In this document: one piece after another, positions 57,173 through 64,000 of the stretch | How the letters are laid out: every line of letters begins with the position of its first letter | Numbering within the stretch: position 1 is the first letter of the stretch | Source of the DNA: Toxonevra muliebris | Lineage: Eukaryota > Arthropoda > Insecta > Diptera > Pallopteridae | Direction: 5' to 3' | Length of the DNA: 64,000 nucleotides | Assembly (NCBI GenBank): GCA_963691655.1 | Contig: OY829329.1 | Location: forward strand, 13,406,708-13,470,707 | Notes under the pieces: generated by a model | Seen by the model: only the letters and a program-made list of their open reading frames with translations | Told to the model about the DNA's origin: nothing | Databases searched by the model: none | Program-made: the position numbers and the translations under genes

Positions 57173-58261
57173 CAAATCAAATCATTAACAAGAGAACGTG
57201 TCGACGTGAGAGAAAACAACTCTAGGTTCGAGTATCACAGACTTCATCCATTCTCCTTCACCACCAGACCCCAAGCTTTCACAGATTAATAAATATTTAT
57301 ACTGCCCTAAAAAAAATTCTAAATTTTCCCACAAAAAAAAAAACAAATATGTACAATATAAAATACTAAAACGAAACCCACGAAATGCAATATTCTCATC
57401 TCTGCAAGCGAATCCACAATATTTCCAGCTCATACATACATTAAAATTTCTTAGTAAATTTCATAGTGTTAAAATGTTACAAATTCTTTTTAGCAATAAA
57501 AACAAATAGAAAACAGTAAAATAACGACTAAATTTGGTTAGATTCAGCGGGAAATGTTGCCAACGCGTTGCTCACCAAAAACCTACATACAACCAACCAC
57601 TTTTTTACATTGGTGGATGTCCTTGCAAGGATAACGATAATGACAAGAATTCTAAGATAAATATGTGCAAACGCGGTAGTTTTAGTTTAACGAAAATATA
57701 TGAGAGTATTTTGGTTTTTTTTTTTTTTTAGATTTTAATGAAAAATTCGATTGAAGTTTTATATTTTCTTTTTTGGTGAATAAATAAAATATGAAACGAG
57801 ATTGGTGACAAAAATCACATTTGGCTGTGCAATGAATTTTTAACACATACCGCAACTAGATGTTAATTTTTTTTTCGTAATTGAAAATGTACATAGTTAG
57901 GGGAAAAGCAAAGAAAGGTATGTGGCATGAAAGAATTTCGGTAGATTATTCCAAGCAAAAAAATTTGTTTAAACCTTAAACAATAATTTCGTCACCCACA
58001 TAAGCGGAATTTCAGAAAGATATTCGGAGTATCTTAAAGGCTGACGAACAGTTAAAAAAAAGCAGAGCCAATTCTTTTCTATGGATGCGAAACTTTGGGG
58101 TATTTGATGAAATTTTTCTCTTCTGGAGTCCATAGATTCTGCTCCTTCTCCTGGGGCATAAATATAGGGCCTCACCAAAGCTTCTCCATTGCAATTATTC
58201 ATTGGCCATCGTATTTGGTTCCGCGATTTGAAGTTTCCAAGCCGTTTTGAGCGACAACTAG
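57173..58261. other. Non-coding spacer
   Basis: AT-rich with T-run (57714-57729). No supported gene; short frames lack recognisable domains. Confidence 0.45.
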
Positions 58262-60335
58262 AAATCAAACTAAAAATCAGAACCAAAACCAGACCAAAAA
58301 TTCAATAAGACCAGGCTAAAAAACCACACCGAAATCTCACCAAAACACAGAACGAAAACCAAGTTAAAAATCTAATCAAAACTAGACCAAAAATGACTCG
58401 AAAACCAGACTAAAAATCGTACAGAATCAAAAAAGAAACCAAGCCAAAAATCAAACTAAAACTAGACCAAAAATCACATGAAAACCAAACCAAAAATTAT
58501 AATAGAAACCAGACCAGAAACCCAACCAAAACTAAGCTAAAAATGGGATGAAAATGAAGCTAAAAACCGAACAGAAACCAGACCAAAAATCCAACCAAAA
58601 CCAGCCTTGAAATCAAATTAAAACTAGGTAAAAAATTTAACGGATGCCAGACCAAAAATCAGAACAGTAACCAGACCAAAAAACCAACCCAAACTAGGCC
58701 GAAAATGGTACGAAAACCAGACCAAAAATGCAACCAAAACTAGGCTAAAAATCCAACCAAAACTAAACGAAAAATCGCATGAAAACCAGACTAAAAATTA
58801 AAATAGAAACTAGACTAAAAATCCAACCAAAACCAAATCACAAATAGCATGAAAATCAGACTAGAATCTGGACAAAAACTAAACAAAAAATAAAAAAAAA
58901 AATTAAAAAAAACTGGGCCTATAATGGTGCAAAAACTAAACGATAATCAAAAGAGAAACTAGACCAAAAACCAGTCCGAAAATCAAATCAAAACCGGTCT
59001 GAAAAATTGAGCGAAGGCCAGACAGGTGTTCAGAATAGAAACCAGATCAAAACCGGGCCAAAAATAATATGGCAATCAAGCTAGAATCCAAACAAAAACC
59101 AGACCAAAAATCCAACTAAAACCAGCCCAGAAATCAAACCAAAACTAGGTAAAAAATTTAACGGATGCCAGACCAAAATTCTGACTAAAAATTAAAATAG
59201 AAACTAGACTAAAAATCCAACCAAAACCAAATCACAAATAGCATGAAAATCAGACTAGAATCTGGACAAAAACTAAACAAAAAATAAAAAAAAAAATTAA
59301 AAAAAACTGGGCCTATAATGGTGCAAAAACTAAACGATAATCAAAAGAGAAACTAGACCAAACACCAGTCCGAAAATCAAATCAAAACCGGTCTGAAAAA
59401 TTGAGCGAAGGCCAGACAGGTGTTCAGAATAGAAACCAGATCAAAATCTGGACAAAAACTAAACAAAAAATAAAAAAAAAAATTAAAAAAAACTGGGCCT
59501 ATAATGGTGCAAAAACTAAACGATAATCAAAAGAGAAACTAGACCAAAAACCAGTCCGAAAATCAAATCAAAACCGGTCTGAAAAATTGAGCGAAGGCCA
59601 GACAGGTGTTCAGAATAGGAACCAGATCAAAACCGGGCCAAAAATAATATGGCAATCAAGCTAGAATCCAAACAAAAACCAGACCAAAAATCCAACTAAA
59701 ACCAGCCCAGAAATCAAACCAAAACTAGGTAAAAAATTTAACGGATGCCAGACCAAAAATCAGAACAGTAACCAGACCAAAAAACCAACCCAAACTAGGC
59801 CGAAAATGGTACGAAAACCAGACCGAAAATGCAACTAAAACTAGGCTAAAAATCCAACCAAAACTAGACCAAAAATCGCATGAAAACCAGACCAAAAATT
59901 ATAATAGAAATCTGACCAAAAATCCAAACAAACCACAAATGGCATGAAAATCAGACTAAAATCCGGAAAGAAACGAGACCAAAAATCAAAATAAAACTGG
60001 GCCTATAATGGTCCAAAAACTAGACGAAAACCAGACGAAAAATCAAAACAAAACTAGGCCAAAAATTTTACGAAAATCAGAACGGAAACCAGATCGAAAC
60101 TAGACCGAAAATTATAATAGAAACCAGACCAAAAATTTAACCAAAAGCAAGCCAAAAATTCCATAAAAATCAGATTAAAATCCGAACAAAACCTAAACCA
60201 AAAATCAAAAAAAAAAAAAAAACAGGCTAATAATAGTGCAAAAACTAGACCAAAATCAAAATCATAACCAGATCAAAGATCCAACCAAAACTGGGCAAAA
60301 AATCACACGAAAAGAAAACCGAAATTTAGTTTGAT
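58262..60335 (+). repeat. Degenerate ~12-bp repeat block 4 with recent segmental copies
   Basis: Unit variants AAAACCAGACCA, AAAATCCAACCA and AAACTAGGCTAA cover 2 kb, orientation as in the other blocks. Long nearly identical segments are superimposed. A segment starting TCTGGACAAAAACTAAAC recurs at 58867, 59261 and 59447 (offsets 394 and 186). Another (AGGTAAAAAATTTAACGG) recurs at 58626, 59147 and 59727 (offsets 521 and 580, where 580 = 394+186). This shows recent duplication inside an old array. Confidence 0.9.
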
Positions 60336-62284
60336 TTGACACCTTACAAGATCAAATGGTCGCAGATTTCAATTCCGTACTCAGATTTTTGACCATACTG
60401 TGTAAAAGATTGTGAAACTTATCATAAAGTCGGCTAGAAAAATATTCACAATCGAAAAGTAATTGGGGTCACTGAAGGCCAAAACCACCTAAGCGGAGTT
60501 TAGAGCAGACAGACATCGTTTGCGTAGTCGAGGTTTTTAAGAAGTGCACCCACCGCAGAAGACATTGTTCTGAACAAAGTCCTGCCATGAACTTAAGCGG
60601 TTCAGAGAGTTTGCCATTGTGCAGAACTCTACATATAAAGCCATCGCTTAGTTTCTGGGTACGCAGAAATCAATTTTAAAATTTATTTTCACCTACGATA
60701 AATGCTAAACGGTGATATCAAACCGAATTTCGCAATTTTCACACATTTTCCAATCAAACGGTGATATTGGAAAGTTTTTAAAGTGATAACAACTTTACTC
60801 GGGGCTGAAGGATGATATATATTGTGGAGTGAATTGATTGAAATTAAAATTAAATGCCACGCCGGTGTCGTGTGAGGTTTCATAGTATGTGTGAGTTTAT
60901 AAGTGTGTGTTTTATTATATATTTTACTTTAAGCCTAAAAGTATGCAGCACATAATATCATGTGACGAGTGCAGAAGGTACTCATTTTAGTTTTTTTGTA
61001 AAGCGAATTAATTTCTAAAAATATTTTTATAAATTCAAGTTAAGAGAATAAAAAAGGGCACAAAAATTAGAACATACATTTTATGCAGATACAATTTCAT
61101 TTCAATATGGAATCGTATGTGTTTTTATCAGTAAAAAAAAACACAAACGGCGAACATAAAAGTATTTCAGAAGCATCTTAGCACCTTTACCATGTACGTA
61201 TGTGTAGGTGTGTCACACACTGCGTTACACCACAAAAGTGACAAATATTTGGGTTAATCTCAGCCTTTGAGTGCTTTATTTAAATGCTCCATTAACTCGT
61301 GTCAAGTGCGTTCGAGTTCTTAACGCCAAAGAAAACATTTTCTTTTCATTCTTCTTCTCGTAGATACATACTCTTATTTCTTAAGGATATGCACTTGTAT
61401 ATACTACATACGCGTATATATACAAATACAAATGTATTTAAGTATTTCTATACTTACAATGACATACGCCAAAGTAAACATATGTATATATATGCGAATA
61501 TGTTGACAGTTGTTTTTTTTTATAACATTTTTAAAATAAAATTGCCATCATTTCTGAAAATGTCAAGCAAAAATAAAATGTAGGTATGTTTGCTTGTACT
61601 TGAGAGGCATTTCTCTGCAATGACTGAGTAACTGAGGGTTGAGAGGGCTGGTGATGGTTTAGTGGTAACCCCCACCAATGTCAGAACGCCAAAACGCACA
61701 GCGTAACGCAATGTAACGCAACTCATTGTCATAAAGAAAACATTTTTAAAATTGAAATAAAAACGCTCAACTTTCTCTTGAAAATGCAGGCGACAATTTC
61801 TGCACTCACTCACTCACTTTACATTACAACAACACACAATGACAGTAAAAAAAATAAAAAAATCATTTTTCGCATTTTCACGAATTGTCAAAATTTTTAA
61901 TGTAACACTTTTAGTTTTTTACGCCCTAACTTCTTCATTGTCCTCCCAGCCTCTGAAAAAAGAACTATCATCATTTATCGTTAAATATTGCATGTAATGT
62001 TTGTTGTTGCGTATTGCTATATGTTACAAGCATAGGTCGGGAAATAAATACTTTCAGTCGTAAAAATGTACTCCTTTTTTTCGTTACCAATGTGGCAATA
62101 ATATAAAAAGTCAAAGTGATTCATTTTATCTGAAAATGCAAACGATAGGAATGGAAATTATTGCTGCAGACAAAGAAGGAGGAAGTAGATATTCTATACG
62201 AACTAATTATTTCCGAGTAGAAAAAAGAAGAATCTCGAAAATTTATCTAGAAGGGTTTGCTATTAGTTGAGGAGAAACACAAAA
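60336..62284. other. Non-coding spacer
   Basis: At 60440-60500 lies a copy of the AAGTAATTGGGGTCACTGAAGG motif also found at 3.9-4.6 kb. TA-type microsatellites stand near 61400-61500. No gene. Confidence 0.45.
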
Positions 62285-63545
62285 AGTCAGACCAGAAATG
62301 AGACCAAAACTCAATGAAAACCAGAACCAACAACAGACCTGACAGCAAATAGAAACTAAGGCCAGATCAGAAACCTAAAAATTAAATCTAACTAAGACCC
62401 GACAAGAAACCAGAGCAAATCCAAAACGAGAAACCACAACAAGAACCAAACATTGTCTAGACAAACGAGAGCAAAAACCAAACAAAACCGGATCAAAAAC
62501 CAGTGTGGAAACCAAACAAAAATTAGACTGAAGACCAGACTTAAAATCTGATCTGAAATCAAACCAAAACCAGCCAAGAAAACCGACCAGAAATGTGAGC
62601 AAAAATTAAAACAAAAATAAAATTGAAACCAGACTAAAAGTCAAACCAGAAACTAGATCAAACATTTAACCAAGAAACAAATTAAAACCAGAGAAAATCA
62701 TTGCAAATATTAAATTAAAACCAGACAAGAAACCAGAATAAAAACCAGAATAAAACCAGATCAGAGACCAGACTAAAGTTCATATTAAACCGACTCAAGC
62801 TAAAACTCATCAAATTAAACTTGGAGAAAAAATTTTAATAAAAATTAAATTAAAACCAGTCAAGAAACCAGACCAAAGGCTGAACCACAGACCAGACCAA
62901 AAACCAAATCAAAGACCAGGCCAAAAACGAGACCAAAGACCAAACCAAAGCTCAGACCTAAAACCAAAACAACGGCCAGACCAAACCAAAAACCAGACCA
63001 AAGACCAGACAAAATATCCGACCAAAGACCAGGCTAAGGACCAGACCAAAGGCCAAACCAAAGAGCAGACCAAAGAACAGACCAAAGACCAGACCAAAGA
63101 CCAGACCAAAGACCAGATCAAAGACCAGACCAAAGACCAGACCAAAGACCAGACCAAAGACCAGACCAAAGACCAGTCCTAAGATCAGACCAAAGACCAG
63201 ACCAAAGAACAGACTATAGGCAAAACCGAAGACCAGACCAAAAGGAAAGTCGAAGACCAGACTATACAAAAATGCAGATCCAAGACCAAAAACCAGATAA
63301 AATCAGCACAAAAATTAGACCTGAAACCAAACCGAAAATCAGGCAAGAAATTAGACAAAAAATCAGTTCAGAAATCAACCCAAAAATCGGACGAAAACCC
63401 ACACAAGACCAAACCGTATATCAAACAAAATATTGGACTGAAACGCAGAAGTTGAAAGTCAGTCCTCAAAAGCAAACACCAAAATCAGATCAGAAATCAG
63501 ACGTAAAGTAAGACCAAATCTTAAACCTAAGTAAAAATCAAATTT
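62285..63545 (+). repeat. Degenerate ~12-bp repeat block 5 with a homogeneous core
   Basis: The core at 62990-63220 is an almost perfect 12-bp tandem (ACCAAAGACCAG), the most uniform version of the unit in the window. Both flanks show the usual degenerate forms. On minus it gives open frames with repeated Val-Trp-Ser-Leu or Phe-Gly-Leu-Val, which are repeat artefacts. Confidence 0.92.
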
Positions 63546-64000
63546 GAAATAAAACGTCCTTTTCTTAAAGAAGAACGTAATTTATAACAACAAATAACAT
63601 CAAAATGGACTTATTCCCACATGATTACCATATATCAATTACGAAGTGAGGGTAACTTTAAAATATCAATAAATTTCAGTAACTGCATAAACTTTTGATG
63701 AATTCACATAAAAGCGTCAACTTAACACAATGTCAAGTTATATGCCAAAAAAAAAAGAAGAAAATCTCTGAAACTCATTCAAAACTTTTCAATGTTCTTT
63801 ATCCCTCTCTTTTCTCTTTCTCCGAAAAATGAAATAAATTATTTAAATAGCCGTAACTTTAGCAAAGAAATTTCTTAATTTTCGTTATTTTTTTCTTTTC
63901 ATTTCTCACTCACTAATTTAAATCATCATCATCTCAACTTGGTTGGCTGCAAATGTTTCTTCGTCATTGCCACCATCTTTGCCGTCTCAGTTGCCGTCTG
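63546..64000. other. Non-coding spacer at window end
   Basis: AT-rich; I see no gene or repeat. Confidence 0.4.

Noticed and set aside
62909..63269. Minus-strand ORFs with repeated Val-Trp-Ser-Leu or Phe-Gly-Leu-Val
   Set aside because: A 12-bp repeat leaves frames open by construction; adjacent frames are open too and the flanks are the same repeat in decay.
1..64000. CRISPR array, rRNA or bacterial-type operon
   Set aside because: No regular repeat-spacer layout and no rRNA-like sequence; all tandem arrays lack unique spacers, and the content is eukaryotic.

Overview
The window is a gene-poor, AT-rich, repeat-dense piece of an insect nuclear genome, most likely a higher fly (Diptera, perhaps a tephritid fruit fly). 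The reasons are a Dpr-interacting-protein (DIP) type immunoglobulin gene with fly-like exon structure, a mariner-family transposase, non-LTR retrotransposons of insect type, hAT relatives with perfect 8-bp target duplications, and a tRNA-derived SINE ending in CCTAA repeats. The species is inference; the eukaryotic, insect-like character is supported by the sequence.

The only host gene I can support is on the minus strand at 4785-8972. Three coding exons (signal peptide; first half and second half of an Ig domain) join with matching phases and good GT/AG sites. The gene runs out of the window below position 1. The first intron is short (468 bp). The second is 3.3 kb and holds a decayed transposon ORF plus a 100-160 bp tandem array. 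Upstream of 8972 there is no further supportable host coding sequence up to 64000.

The rest is layered repeats. (a) Five large blocks (1.1-3.3, 17.2-17.8, 20.2-23.0, 58.3-60.3 and 62.3-63.5 kb) of a degenerate ~12-bp unit of the form CAGACCAAAAAT, all in the same orientation. (b) A 19-bp monomer family with a 57/76-bp higher-order period at 10.66-11.7 kb, decaying to 13.4 kb. (c) Several older arrays with longer units at 16.0-18.4, 26.1-31.1, 34.9-36.1, 43.1-44.9 and 47.8-50.1 kb. (d) DNA transposons and MITEs: two hAT-like elements with perfect 8-bp duplications (24262-25065 and 29759-30773), a second copy of the latter cut by the window start, a mariner pseudogene (27951-28979), and TIR elements at 4006, 18446, 23078, 32990, 45405 and 56950. 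(e) Non-LTR retrotransposon remains at 15.5, 29.3, 38.2-42.0, 51.4-52.8 and 54.4-55.6 kb.

The clearest piece of history is at 39.4-42.0 kb. A plus-strand LINE is split by a minus-strand LINE with an RNase H domain, and that LINE is itself split by a 302-bp tRNA-derived SINE with a 12-bp target duplication. The SINE and the RNase H LINEs share a 3' end and a CCTAA-type tail, which suggests that these LINEs mobilise the SINE. I saw no functional operon, CRISPR array, rRNA or intact tRNA gene.
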